Under the pieces are notes generated by a model, which was given only the letters and a program-made list of their open reading frames with translations, was not told the origin of the DNA and searched no databases. Made by a program: the position numbers and the translations under genes. Positions 12,520 to 19,948 of a stretch of 20,923 nucleotides of DNA are shown here, piece after piece (positions within the stretch are counted from its first letter, which is position 1; the number at the start of each line of letters is the position of its first letter). The stretch comes from a virus. The DNA lies in IMG/VR virus record IMGVR_UViG_3300042861_000569, positions 1 through 20,923 of that record. One strand, written 5' to 3'.

Positions 12520-12596
12520 TACATAAACAAAAATAAATGCAAAATAATTTTATCTCGCAATGCAAGTGTTTGAATATCAGCCTATTTATTTTGTGC

Positions 12597-13217
12597 TTAT
12601 TGCGCAGCCTTAGCAGCTCCGAAGCCTATTAAAGCTCCAACACCTACTTTGAAAGCGGTTGTTTGATACCACTTCTTGTCTTGCTTGATGTAGATGTTGT
12701 TCATTCCAGTAATCTGCATTGATGGGTTATCGATGCGCATTCTAATAACTTTATCTCTACGCTTAAACAATCCTTTTCGAATGGTATCACCAACTGCATA
12801 GGTAAAATCGGCATTCATAATTAACGAGTCAATCTGCAAGTTGCCTTTAGTGGTTAGCTGCCCACCGATTACCCAAAACTTCTCAGCCTTGTAAAACTTT
12901 AGCGGCAATCTAAGGTGAGGCACTCGGTCGATGATAACAGTATCAGCAACCTTGAACTCCGTTTTAATTACTGTTCGCGTTTTGAACTTTACTACCTCAA
13001 CTGGATTCTCCAACTTGAGTTCGAGTGCTGCAATCTGCTTTGCCTGCATTGCCTCCTTAGAGTCGAACGCTGCAATGACTTGCGCCTGCGTTGCAATAGT
13101 TGTGCTATCCTCAAAGCGAGTTGATGTAAGCTTGTGAGGGCAAGGTTGAGTGCAGGTCCTAATTAAGAGCAGCAGCAGTATGAGGCAGATTGTTATCAAT
13201 AGCTTGTTGAAATCCAT
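12597..13217 (-). CDS. Membrane-anchored, spanin-like protein, 206 aa
   Basis: The 206-residue protein starts with a hydrophobic signal or anchor (residues 6-19, L-L-I-T-I-C-L-I-L-L-L-L-L-I), followed by C22 and C26. A helical region at about 40-75 rich in A, Q and E looks like a short coiled coil. A strand-rich part follows (V-V-K-F-K-T-R-T-V-I-K-T-E-F), and the C-terminus is hydrophobic and glycine-rich (V-G-V-G-A-L-I-G-F-G-A-A). An N-terminal anchor plus periplasmic coiled coil at the end of the lysis block suggests a spanin-type protein. The sequence before C22 is not a good lipobox. It also resembles DUF6808-type phage proteins. The start is fixed by the anchor, which produces a 59-nt overlap with the preceding gene. 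Confidence 0.62.
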   Translation of the reverse strand: MDFNKLLITICLILLLLLIRTCTQPCPHKLTSTRFEDSTTIATQAQVIAAFDSKEAMQAKQIAALELKLENPVEVVKFKTRTVIKTEFKVADTVIIDRVPHLRLPLKFYKAEKFWVIGGQLTTKGNLQIDSLIMNADFTYAVGDTIRKGLFKRRDKVIRMRIDNPSMQITGMNNIYIKQDKKWYQTTAFKVGVGALIGFGAAKAAQ

Positions 13218-13359
13218 CTTTTATAAGTTTAAAAAGTTTTTTCTTGCTTTTAACTAACAGCCGCTTATCCTTAACTTCCGCTTCCAAGATATTGAGTGCC
13301 ACGCAAACGGGCATAAAATTCTCAACAACGTGCAGCGATAGCTTCTCCTCAATACTCAT
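13159..13359 (-). CDS. Small basic helical protein, 66 aa
   Basis: The 66-residue protein starts MSIEEKLSLHVVENFMPVCV and is strongly basic in its middle (K-D-K-R-L-L-V-K-S-K-K-K-L-F-K-L-I-K). Its start overlaps the stop of the PAS-HisKA gene by an ATGA, so the two are translationally coupled; its own end overlaps the spanin-like gene by 59 nt. I do not recognise it. A partner or adaptor of the PAS-HisKA protein is a possibility from coupling alone. Confidence 0.6.
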   Translation of the reverse strand: MSIEEKLSLHVVENFMPVCVALNILEAEVKDKRLLVKSKKKLFKLIKDGFQQAIDNNLPHTAAALN

Positions 13360-13916
13360 ATCTCGCGAGATGCTTTCTTAATTAATTGGCGCATTGCCTC
13401 ATCGAGTTTATCAACGCAGGCATCTACCATTTCGAGCAGCGCAATCTTCTCATCATCGACATTGGTGTCTCGTAGCATCTGAGTTAATGGCTTGATGTTT
13501 ACGAATGGCTGCCGCAATTCGTGCGACAAGATAAAGCGAAACTCCTCAAGCAATGCTCGTTGCCTTTCGTATTCGTGCGCAGTTATTGATGAAACATCTA
13601 CGAGTTGGATACCAATAAAAGTTATTCGAGTGCCAATTGCAAAGCAGTTCCAAACATTGTAACGATGCACTAAGTTCTTATGCTTTGTTCTCGCGTAAAC
13701 TCTTGCAGGGTCAGGCGATTGTTTCTTTGCTTTTTTTATTGCCTCGATAAAATCTTCGCGGTCAGTTTCAATATCTATTATGTCGATAATCTTCTTAGGC
13801 TGAATGTGGCTAACATAGCTTTTAAATAAGCTATTGTTGCTTATTATGTTGCCGTCCATATCAGTGACAACATAAAATAAATCAAGGTTATTCTCTAAGA
13901 TGAATAGTAGAGACAT
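13356..13916 (-). CDS. Stand-alone PAS-HisKA protein without a kinase catalytic domain
   Basis: The 186-residue protein has a PAS-like domain at about 8-110: L-F-Y-V-V-T-D-M-D-G-N-I-I (13-25), D-I-I-D-I-E-T-D-R-E-D-F (45-56), I-T-F-I-G-I-Q-L-V-D-V-S (98-109). A helical linker leads into a HisKA dimerisation and phosphoacceptor domain at about 115-182. The H-box F-I-L-S-H-E-L-R-Q-P-F (128-138) has phosphoacceptor H132 followed by E133, then a second helix (A-L-L-E-M-V-D-A-C-V-D-K-L). The gene stops there: no N, G1 or G2 boxes of an ATPase domain exist here or in the next gene. It could be phosphorylated by a host kinase, hetero-dimerise with one, or act as a decoy. It lies among membrane lysis genes with no transmembrane segment of its own. 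Confidence 0.85.
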   Translation of the reverse strand: MSLLFILENNLDLFYVVTDMDGNIISNNSLFKSYVSHIQPKKIIDIIDIETDREDFIEAIKKAKKQSPDPARVYARTKHKNLVHRYNVWNCFAIGTRITFIGIQLVDVSSITAHEYERQRALLEEFRFILSHELRQPFVNIKPLTQMLRDTNVDDEKIALLEMVDACVDKLDEAMRQLIKKASREI

Positions 13917-14362
13917 TGGCGAAGTTCAGTGTATAGTTTCCCCCAAGAAGCAAGTGAGTTGTATAACCAATAAGCGGTGAGCAATATCGTAAAGCTAAAC
14001 AGCAACCCCATAACTGGCGCATCCATTGTATCCTTATGCTCAATAACAGTCTTAGGCTTTATCTCGATGCGCTGATATGGCTTAGGATGCACCAAGAATG
14101 GCGAGCTGCTCGGAGTGATTGTATCGCTTGCGTAGATGTCGTGAATCATAGGCGTTTCTTGATGCGGCATATTATAATAATCGTGCGCAAGTTCGTAGGT
14201 TTGACCCCATTGGTCAACTGCGTATTGCTTGCCAAAGATAGTGAACTTTTGCACTGGCTCGCCATAATGCCAAACTTCATAATGCGTATGCATCTTGCAG
14301 CCTTTGCCTAAGATGCAGTTGTCGCTTAGAGTAACGATAGTATCAGTTCTTTCAGTTATCAT
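13895..14362 (-). CDS. Hypothetical protein with one C-terminal transmembrane segment, 155 aa
   Basis: The 155-residue protein starts MITERTDTIVTLSDNCI. A soluble, histidine- and aromatic-rich N-terminal part of about 110 residues includes F-T-I-F-G-K-Q-Y-A-V-D-Q-W-G and A-H-D-Y-Y-N-M-P-H. A single hydrophobic segment, V-M-G-L-L-F-S-F-T-I-L-L-T-A-Y-W-L-Y, lies near residues 117-134, with about 20 residues after it. I chose the ATG at 14362, inside the end of the holin-like gene, over an in-frame start at 14395. It lies between the holin candidate and the PAS-HisKA gene, so a role in lysis control or the envelope is possible. I do not recognise the family. Confidence 0.66.
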   Translation of the reverse strand: MITERTDTIVTLSDNCILGKGCKMHTHYEVWHYGEPVQKFTIFGKQYAVDQWGQTYELAHDYYNMPHQETPMIHDIYASDTITPSSSPFLVHPKPYQRIEIKPKTVIEHKDTMDAPVMGLLFSFTILLTAYWLYNSLASWGKLYTELRQCLYYSS

Positions 14363-14552
14363 CTTGGTTAGCTTTAGGTATGTATCCTGCGGCAATCATA
14401 GCTGCCACAATAGCGGCAAGTGTCTCGGTTGAAATAGCTTTAAAAATCAGCGCAAAGACGCTTGATAGAATAACCAGTGAGCCGATTGTCGACCTCCAGT
14501 GCTTAACAACAATATCTACCATCTGCCTTGACTTGCTGATTTTTCTTCGCAT
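14352..14552 (-). CDS. Holin candidate, 66 aa
   Basis: The 66-residue protein has a basic N-terminus (M-R-R-K-I-S-K-S-R), a hydrophobic segment at about 22-40 (T-I-G-S-L-V-I-L-S-S-V-F-A-L-I-F-K-A-I) and a second, shorter one at about 45-58 (L-A-A-I-V-A-A-M-I-A-A-G-Y-I). The tail is polar (A-N-Q-D-D-N). Small size, one or two membrane helices and charged ends fit a holin, and it starts five bases after the lysozyme gene. Holin families are too diverse to name this one by eye. The next gene starts inside its last codons. Confidence 0.7.
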   Translation of the reverse strand: MRRKISKSRQMVDIVVKHWRSTIGSLVILSSVFALIFKAISTETLAAIVAAMIAAGYIPKANQDDN

Positions 14553-14557
14553 AGAGT

Positions 14558-15013
14558 TTATACGCTCTTGGAGAAATAAAGTTCTGCTTCTAATGTTCTG
14601 CGCTTAACCAAGCCGTTGACCTTTTTGCCGCCTGCATTTACCCACTTTCCAAACTCTCTTGAGATTGCAGGGTCAGCAGGATTCGCTTTTACTTTAGTTA
14701 ATAAAGTTGACTTAGCAAGCGCACCAGTTCCAAGATTAAAAGCAAAAGACACCAACGCATCAAACTGATTTTGATTGACTGATGTTGTGTTAAGCAGTGC
14801 GCTAACATTCTGCTCGAAGTCGCGCACTGTTTTGCGCAAGAGCGCATCTGCCTGCTCTTTGGTAATCTTATCACCCATCTTAACCTTTTGGTCGTTCGCA
14901 TAATAGGTGCTGCCGTAGCCGATAGTCGGCACGTTAGCACTGCAAAGGTAAGCAGTTAGCCGCAAGCCTTCGAAGGATTTAATTAGCTCAAGACCTTTGG
15001 GCGAGATTGTCAT
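14558..15013 (-). CDS. GH24-family lysozyme (endolysin)
   Basis: The 151-residue protein is a T4-lysozyme-like muramidase that cuts the glycan strands of peptidoglycan. It starts MTISPKGLELIKSFEGLRL; the catalytic Glu is E15 (S-F-E-G), and P-T-I-G-Y-G (29-34) holds T30. The E-x8-[D/C]-x5-T catalytic pattern is met with Cys at position 24 instead of Asp, a variant known in the family. F-D-A-L-V-S-F-A-F-N-L-G (103-114) and G-L-V-K-R-R near the end are typical. No signal peptide or SAR segment is visible, so export should depend on a holin, and a holin candidate follows. It directly follows the tail-tip gene. Confidence 0.93.
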   Translation of the reverse strand: MTISPKGLELIKSFEGLRLTAYLCSANVPTIGYGSTYYANDQKVKMGDKITKEQADALLRKTVRDFEQNVSALLNTTSVNQNQFDALVSFAFNLGTGALAKSTLLTKVKANPADPAISREFGKWVNAGGKKVNGLVKRRTLEAELYFSKSV

Positions 15014-15492
15014 TATTCTATATTATATTGAAATATTGCGTAAAATGGTAAATCTGCACCTGCAAATGATGTATCAGCAGAACTAAATTGAATTAAGTTT
15101 TCTTTAACTAATCCATTACATAAATTACCAGTATTAAGAGTTGCAGTACCAATTGCATTAACAGCAGTAATTGGTGTTATTGGAAATGTAAATGTAAAAT
15201 AACCTACACCACCTAAGCTAAAATCAACATCAACTATTCCACGTATAGTACAAGTTACAATATTTCCAACCCTTGAATATCTAGCTTCATCTAAAACAGG
15301 GTTTGAAAGGGTAAATACTCCACCACTAAATGTCGGTGTCCAAGTGCCACTTTCAAAAAGATTATTAACCTCAATCTTCTTAGTTGTTCCTTCGGGCGAT
15401 GAGGTAGTGTCGCTTACATCTACGATGCAAAGGTAGTCTGCTGCTTCTGCTGATGCGAGAGCTGTTAAGTCTGTTATTTTTATGCCTGCCAT
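15013..15492 (-). CDS. Small tail-tip / receptor-binding-like protein, 159 aa
   Basis: The 159-residue protein starts MAGIKITDLTALASAEAADY with L-C-I-V-D-V-S-D-T-T and G-T-T-K-K-I near 21-40. This 'kItdL.al.sa.aaD.l.ivDvSdT....Gttkki' opening is common in Bacteroidota phage tail proteins and seems to be an attachment module. The rest, from about residue 48 (S-G-T-W-T-P-T-F-S-G), is beta-rich (Y-S-R-V-G-N-I-V-T-C-T-I-R-G). The coding DNA for the C-terminal part is visibly more AT-rich than that for the N-terminal part, which suggests domain exchange. A receptor-binding or tail-tip role is inferred. Its stop touches the lysozyme start. Confidence 0.75.
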   Translation of the reverse strand: MAGIKITDLTALASAEAADYLCIVDVSDTTSSPEGTTKKIEVNNLFESGTWTPTFSGGVFTLSNPVLDEARYSRVGNIVTCTIRGIVDVDFSLGGVGYFTFTFPITPITAVNAIGTATLNTGNLCNGLVKENLIQFSSADTSFAGADLPFYAIFQYNIE

Positions 15493-15497
15493 AGTTT

Positions 15498-15668
15498 CTA
15501 AAAGTTTAGTATAAAGAAAACCGCCTCACTTGAGGTCGGGAAAGTTATGTTATTAATGGTGTACTGGTCAATGCTGATAAGCATAATGCCCTGCTCAGTT
15601 TCAAGATGGAAAGTGTTATCATCTACCACTTCGCAAAACTGCCCCTCTGTAATGTCTATGTTTATCAT
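15498..15668 (-). CDS. Small tail-associated hypothetical protein, 56 aa
   Basis: The 56-residue protein starts MINIDITEGQFCEVVDDNTF and is beta-rich throughout (G-I-M-L-I-S-I-D-Q-Y, A-V-F-F-I-L-N-F). The ATG at 15668 overlaps the stop of the tail fibre by an ATGA; an in-frame start at 15758 would lie inside that gene and is rejected. It sits between two tail proteins, so it may be a small structural piece or chaperone of the fibre. I do not recognise a family. Confidence 0.65.
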   Translation of the reverse strand: MINIDITEGQFCEVVDDNTFHLETEQGIMLISIDQYTINNITFPTSSEAVFFILNF

Positions 15669-18394
15669 TGCTTGATAATTTGAAAGTAAGAGATAACTGT
15701 TGAATCGGTAATCACTCCATTTTGAATTGCAAAGATAATATATTGGTTGACTGTCCAATCAATATTAGAATTTGTTTGCACCCCGTTGAAGTTACCTAAG
15801 TCACTTGATAGGTTTGATGCTGCATTGATTGTCTGAGTTACAGTTGCACTTTTAATCAGCACTTGCCTTTCTGTTCCTAAGTAGTTGTTGGTTGTATTCG
15901 TTGTTGTACTTGTTGCAATTAGCGTAGCGGCTGGCACTGTCAACGAATCGGCAGTGTTGATGTACATTCTTAAGGTAGTTAAGCCCGTTGTAATCGTTTT
16001 ACCAAACCTACATTTTATTTCAATAATATCACCAACCGCAAAAGTATTTGCAGGCACTAACTGACTTACAACTTTTGTATTTGCCGTTGTACCAGTTACC
16101 GCTGCTTGGTTATTTAAGTCTTTATAAATTGATGAAGTCTTATTGTTAAATGTAGTCCAATTAGCAGCAGTCAAAAAGCCCTTGTTGCTTGCGCTTGCTG
16201 CTTGCCCGTTTACATAGTCTATACTTATTACTCCTGCCGTTGCCTCAAAATCATTTGCAGTAAAAGCCGCAGCCCCTTTAGTTGTTCCGTCTGCTGCTGC
16301 ATCTGCTATGCTTATTGCAGGAGTTGTTCCTCCGCTTGATGCAATTGGAGATGTTCCGCTAACATTGGTAACAGTGCCATTGCCCTTGTTGTTGAATGTT
16401 GTCCAATCAGCCGAGCTTAATGCGCCTCTATTTGCTGCGCTTGCAGTTGGCAAGTTGAAAGTATGAGTATCAGTTGCGGAAGATATCGCAAAGTCAGTGC
16501 CCGAAGTTCCTACCACTAAGGTCTGCGCCGCTGCGGTTAAGCTATTTATAGCAGTGATGCCAGTGCCTGCCATTATACCACTCTGCTGAGTTACTGTTAG
16601 AACAACAGATGCAGTTGATGGAGGAGGATTTCCTGCGGGTTCAAATGAAATAAAAACAGCTAAATCTTGGGTGCTCCAAACAAACTCATAATAGTCTCCT
16701 GCTACAACATCTAATAAAAAGTTCCAAGATGGTAATATGTGCCCATCAAAACTACCGTGCTTTTTTGGAACAAGCACAATTCCTGATGAGCCTGCTACAT
16801 CAACTCCGTTTTTTCTAAGCCATATAGTAACATCGTGTTCTGATGCTGTTGGATTTCTAAACTGCGCCGACCATTGAATATTGTATATGCCAGTATTTGC
16901 AATTGTAACGCGAGAGCCGCTTACAACAGTTACTTGATTTGATAAGTCGGTTACTCCTAACAACATTGGATAACCAGTATTGATAACAGTAGCAAATTGG
17001 TCTGTCACATCTGAAAACGCACCATAGTAACCTAATGGAGTTGGTGTAGCAGTGTTATTCAATACCCCTGCGCCCGTTAATGTCAAGCCGCTGCCAATTG
17101 CAATCTCCTCCATTATGCCAGTGCTTGCAGAATATCTACCTACAAGGTTCTGAGTTGCCATTGATGTTGTAACAGTTCCGCTTGCGGTAATTGGACCGCC
17201 AGATATTAAGCCAGCAGTTGCAACCGATGTAACTGTGCCATTTGTCAGCGTTGGAAACAATGTCGGCGTTCCCGTTCCATCTAAGTAGTCGGCATTTGTT
17301 CCCGTTGGCACATCGAACTTGCCGTTAAAAGTATTCCAATCAGCAGAGCTGAGGTAGCCGTCGCTTGCTGCCCCTGCCTGACTGATTGAAATATCGGGAG
17401 TTGCTCCGCCGCTTGATGCAATCGGAGCTGTAGCAGTAACATCCTCAACGATAGTTGCAGGAAGCACTGGAATAGTCGGCTTGTTTAATATCTGATTGTT
17501 TCCGCTTGTAGCATTCCAATCAGTTGGCTGCTGAATAGTTTGTAAACCTACTCCCAGATTAACCCAATAAGTTGTATTGGTTGGAAGTATCGAATCATTT
17601 GCTGCGATGCAACGATAAACATTGCCGTTATACCAAACAGTATTACCAATCGCATAAGCATTGCCATTAGCTGCTAAGTGGTCTGTGGTAAAAGGCAAAG
17701 CTATCAATGCTCCTCCACCTCCTCCGCCGCCGATTGCCACCAATGGGTCTTCTGCCGTTCCGTTTCCGATTATTGTAACACCATCAACAGCAACTTCCGT
17801 TAAGCAAGGTGTGCAAGGTTGCAAATCGGGAAGTGGAATATCGCCAGTAGCGCAAGTATCATAGCAGCCATCTTCTGAACTGGTGATTACTTGCACATCC
17901 ACATCAACGGAAACGCAAGCCCATTCGTAGTTTGCAGTCAGCGTCTTAATTTCGTTTATGTAGCCAGATGGTACAACCTCGTAGTTAATAACCCCTATGC
18001 TCTGCTTAAATAGTGGGTCAGTGCCTGAGCTTAGTTTGTAGATTCTTGAAGCAAGCCAGTCCTGAGCATCTTCGCTGTCGCAAGGAAGATGAGATTTGCG
18101 CACAATTGCATAAGCAGTTAAGGGGAATGAGGTGATGTACAACTGCTTGCAGCCGCTCATCTTATAAGCATCGGTCTTGCTAACTGTTACCTTGCTGCGC
18201 TTCGCCCAAAACAGGGTACCATTCTTTGCATCGAAGTTGGTAACAACCTCAGCCTGCCCGTTGCCGATGTAATGCACCCAAGCCTTCTCGTTGCCGTTTG
18301 CATTAAGCTCGCATAAGCCGAACTGCTTATCGAAGATATTAGCTACCTCGATGCGCTGATTTAGCCTTTCAATTATTTGTCTAAGTAGATTCAT
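15665..18394 (-). CDS. Tail fibre / receptor-binding structural protein, 909 aa
   Basis: The 909-residue protein is modular. Residues 1-200 form a non-repetitive domain with several cysteines (C28, C82, C105, C160, C177, C181, C194, C197) that probably attaches to the tail. A seven-glycine linker (222-228) follows, then repeats: A-P-I-A-S-S-G-G near 323-330 and 683-689, and S-S-A-D-W-x-T-F-N-x-K near 349-359 and 660-670, with a weaker T-A-A-N-W-T-T-F-N-N-K at 742-752. Residues about 458-602 look like a C1q/TNF-type jelly roll (Y-N-I-Q-W-S-A-Q-F, W-L-R-K-N-G). A beta-rich C-terminal domain (about 755-909) is the likely tip. The start overlaps the previous stop by TAATG. Receptor binding at the host surface is inferred. 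Confidence 0.85.
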   Translation of the reverse strand: MNLLRQIIERLNQRIEVANIFDKQFGLCELNANGNEKAWVHYIGNGQAEVVTNFDAKNGTLFWAKRSKVTVSKTDAYKMSGCKQLYITSFPLTAYAIVRKSHLPCDSEDAQDWLASRIYKLSSGTDPLFKQSIGVINYEVVPSGYINEIKTLTANYEWACVSVDVDVQVITSSEDGCYDTCATGDIPLPDLQPCTPCLTEVAVDGVTIIGNGTAEDPLVAIGGGGGGGALIALPFTTDHLAANGNAYAIGNTVWYNGNVYRCIAANDSILPTNTTYWVNLGVGLQTIQQPTDWNATSGNNQILNKPTIPVLPATIVEDVTATAPIASSGGATPDISISQAGAASDGYLSSADWNTFNGKFDVPTGTNADYLDGTGTPTLFPTLTNGTVTSVATAGLISGGPITASGTVTTSMATQNLVGRYSASTGIMEEIAIGSGLTLTGAGVLNNTATPTPLGYYGAFSDVTDQFATVINTGYPMLLGVTDLSNQVTVVSGSRVTIANTGIYNIQWSAQFRNPTASEHDVTIWLRKNGVDVAGSSGIVLVPKKHGSFDGHILPSWNFLLDVVAGDYYEFVWSTQDLAVFISFEPAGNPPPSTASVVLTVTQQSGIMAGTGITAINSLTAAAQTLVVGTSGTDFAISSATDTHTFNLPTASAANRGALSSADWTTFNNKGNGTVTNVSGTSPIASSGGTTPAISIADAAADGTTKGAAAFTANDFEATAGVISIDYVNGQAASASNKGFLTAANWTTFNNKTSSIYKDLNNQAAVTGTTANTKVVSQLVPANTFAVGDIIEIKCRFGKTITTGLTTLRMYINTADSLTVPAATLIATSTTTNTTNNYLGTERQVLIKSATVTQTINAASNLSSDLGNFNGVQTNSNIDWTVNQYIIFAIQNGVITDSTVISYFQIIKQ

Positions 18395-18891
18395 TATTTC
18401 GATATATTGTTTGCTATTTGTTCTGCTAATAGTTCTGCGTGCAATTGGAGCATTCTATCTTGCTCCTCTTTTGTTGGTTGAAAGATTATTCCATAACCTT
18501 TAAATTTCTTGTATTTTGGATTGCCGCTATTAACACCAAATTGCAATCCTGCTGCCTTTCCTGCTTCGTCAGCTTGAATATAAATTGCTGACCCAAAGCC
18601 TTGATTAAAAACAGCTTTTGCATCTGTACCAAAAGAACGCTTTAAAAATCCAGTAAGTTCTAATGGGGGTCTCCCGTTTTCTGCTTTTATCTTTGCGTAT
18701 GCTTTAGTATATGGAACTGTTGGTAAGAAGTTGCCTGCTTGATTTTGCCCCCTGCCAGTATCAATTCCAAAGATTCGAATATACATCTCTCGCCGCATTT
18801 CTTGCACCGCGAAAAATAGCGGAGTAAAGCCGCCACTCCATTCAGAAAATAGAGCATTGATTCTATCGTTTACTTCTTTGACTGTTGCCAT
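18394..18891 (-). CDS. Virion-morphogenesis / tail-completion-like protein, 165 aa
   Basis: The 165-residue protein starts MATVKEVNDRINALFSEW. It contains R-E-M-Y-I-R-I-F-G-I, then Y-T-K-A-Y-A-K-I-K, the block P-P-L-E-L-T-G-F-L-K-R-S-F, and I-Y-I-Q-A-D-E-A-G-K-A-A-G-L-Q-F-G. The sequence 'T..aya.iKa..g..pLelTG.L..SF ... iY....  a..hQfG' resembles phage Mu gpG-type virion morphogenesis and tail-completion proteins that cap the head-tail junction; this is by pattern only. The ATG at 18891 overlaps the upstream stop by one base (TAATG) and I prefer it over the in-frame start at 18930. It follows a connector-like gene and precedes the fibre, as expected for a neck protein. Confidence 0.68.
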   Translation of the reverse strand: MATVKEVNDRINALFSEWSGGFTPLFFAVQEMRREMYIRIFGIDTGRGQNQAGNFLPTVPYTKAYAKIKAENGRPPLELTGFLKRSFGTDAKAVFNQGFGSAIYIQADEAGKAAGLQFGVNSGNPKYKKFKGYGIIFQPTKEEQDRMLQLHAELLAEQIANNISK

Positions 18892-19928
18892 TATGGAAGG
18901 GCAGTTACGTACTTCATATTCTTGCGGCAATCAAAGCAATTACTATCATCAGGCAGTCGCATATTCTGCAACATAGCTGCAAGCTCCTCATTGTATCTTG
19001 TTGCTGCGACATCTCTTGCCGCTATCATCCCATCGTTAGGGTCTGATGTTGCGAAGCCATTGTTTACACTCACTGTTGTATTTACCCTTTGATTTGGGCT
19101 GATTTGTAAGCCATAGTTAAATATCTCAACCGCAGTCGCATAAGCTAAAGGCATCGCCATTAAACCGCCTATGCTGCATAGCCAAGCTTCGCGGTCGCAA
19201 TTTACATTGTAAACCATCGACATACCTTGCGTGTATTTTTTAGTCTTAGAACTTAGCACATTAAAGCCGTCTGTTGTTAGCTCAATTCCAATTGCATCTA
19301 CAAATGGGCAGATATGTACTGAGCGAATGCCGCCGCCGCAATCATAGCAACTGCCCTTCTTAGTTATCATTTTTGTAGTGTCATATAGCGACTCATAGAC
19401 AAACGCTAAATCTAACTTGCGCCTATTCGCTTTGTAGGTCCTGCCGATAAACTCCTCAACCGCTTCTGATTGATAGAAGAATGAATCGACTAACTTCTGC
19501 GTAGTCATATCAAATACAAATATCTCTACTGGCACTGACATTGTATAGATGTCAATCTGCAAAGATGACAAGTAGAAGTTGAGAAAGCTCAATTGATTAG
19601 GGTCAATTGTTACTCTGATGCCTGCGTATTTTCCTGCTCCAAGAGCTAAGTCGATGTTGCTTGCGTTGGTCAGCACTTGTCCAATCCTTTTGCTATCGAT
19701 AACAGTGTCAGCCTTCATCATTGGAGATAAGCGGCTCAACATATCGCTTGACATCTTGCGCCAAGCGAACGCGAGCTTTGCATCAAATAGCTCAACTCCG
19801 CTCATATATTGGTTAGTGATTAACTGACCAAGTAAAGTTTGATTGATACCTAAATCATCTATATATAGCCCCGTTGTTGGCTCAGGTCTATCGCACCCCT
19901 TCAATCCTAAAAGTTTATCGTAGCACAT
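18891..19928 (-). CDS. Conserved virion protein, probable head-tail connector region, 345 aa
   Basis: The 345-residue protein starts MCYDKLLGLKGCDRPEPTTG. It has two C-x-x-C pairs (S-C-Y-D-C-G-G-G in the middle and N-C-F-D-C-R-K-N near the end) plus further single cysteines, which suggests metal binding or structural disulfides. The rest mixes strands and helices with no enzyme motif. Position after the capsid gene and before a morphogenesis-like protein suggests a head, connector or minor structural role. I reject the longer frame from a GTG at 19979: that codon lies in the terminator stem and would encode a run of phenylalanines from the T-tract. The ATG at 19928 is the first sensible start. 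Confidence 0.7.
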   Translation of the reverse strand: MCYDKLLGLKGCDRPEPTTGLYIDDLGINQTLLGQLITNQYMSGVELFDAKLAFAWRKMSSDMLSRLSPMMKADTVIDSKRIGQVLTNASNIDLALGAGKYAGIRVTIDPNQLSFLNFYLSSLQIDIYTMSVPVEIFVFDMTTQKLVDSFFYQSEAVEEFIGRTYKANRRKLDLAFVYESLYDTTKMITKKGSCYDCGGGIRSVHICPFVDAIGIELTTDGFNVLSSKTKKYTQGMSMVYNVNCDREAWLCSIGGLMAMPLAYATAVEIFNYGLQISPNQRVNTTVSVNNGFATSDPNDGMIAARDVAATRYNEELAAMLQNMRLPDDSNCFDCRKNMKYVTALP

Positions 19929-19948
19929 TTCAATTAGATATTTTTTAG

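Noticed and set aside
12520-12596. A terminator for the lysis operon
   Set aside because: Only weak AT-rich complementarity is visible after the spanin-like gene, without a GC stem and T-run, so I do not call one.
14233-14240. TAnnTTTG box inside the 155-residue membrane protein gene
   Set aside because: No -33 element at the right distance and it is in the middle of a coding region.
15665-18394. Repeated blocks that might be a CRISPR array or DNA repeat region
   Set aside because: The repeats are irregularly spaced, differ in DNA sequence and are all in one frame of a 909-codon gene; they are protein repeats of a fibre.
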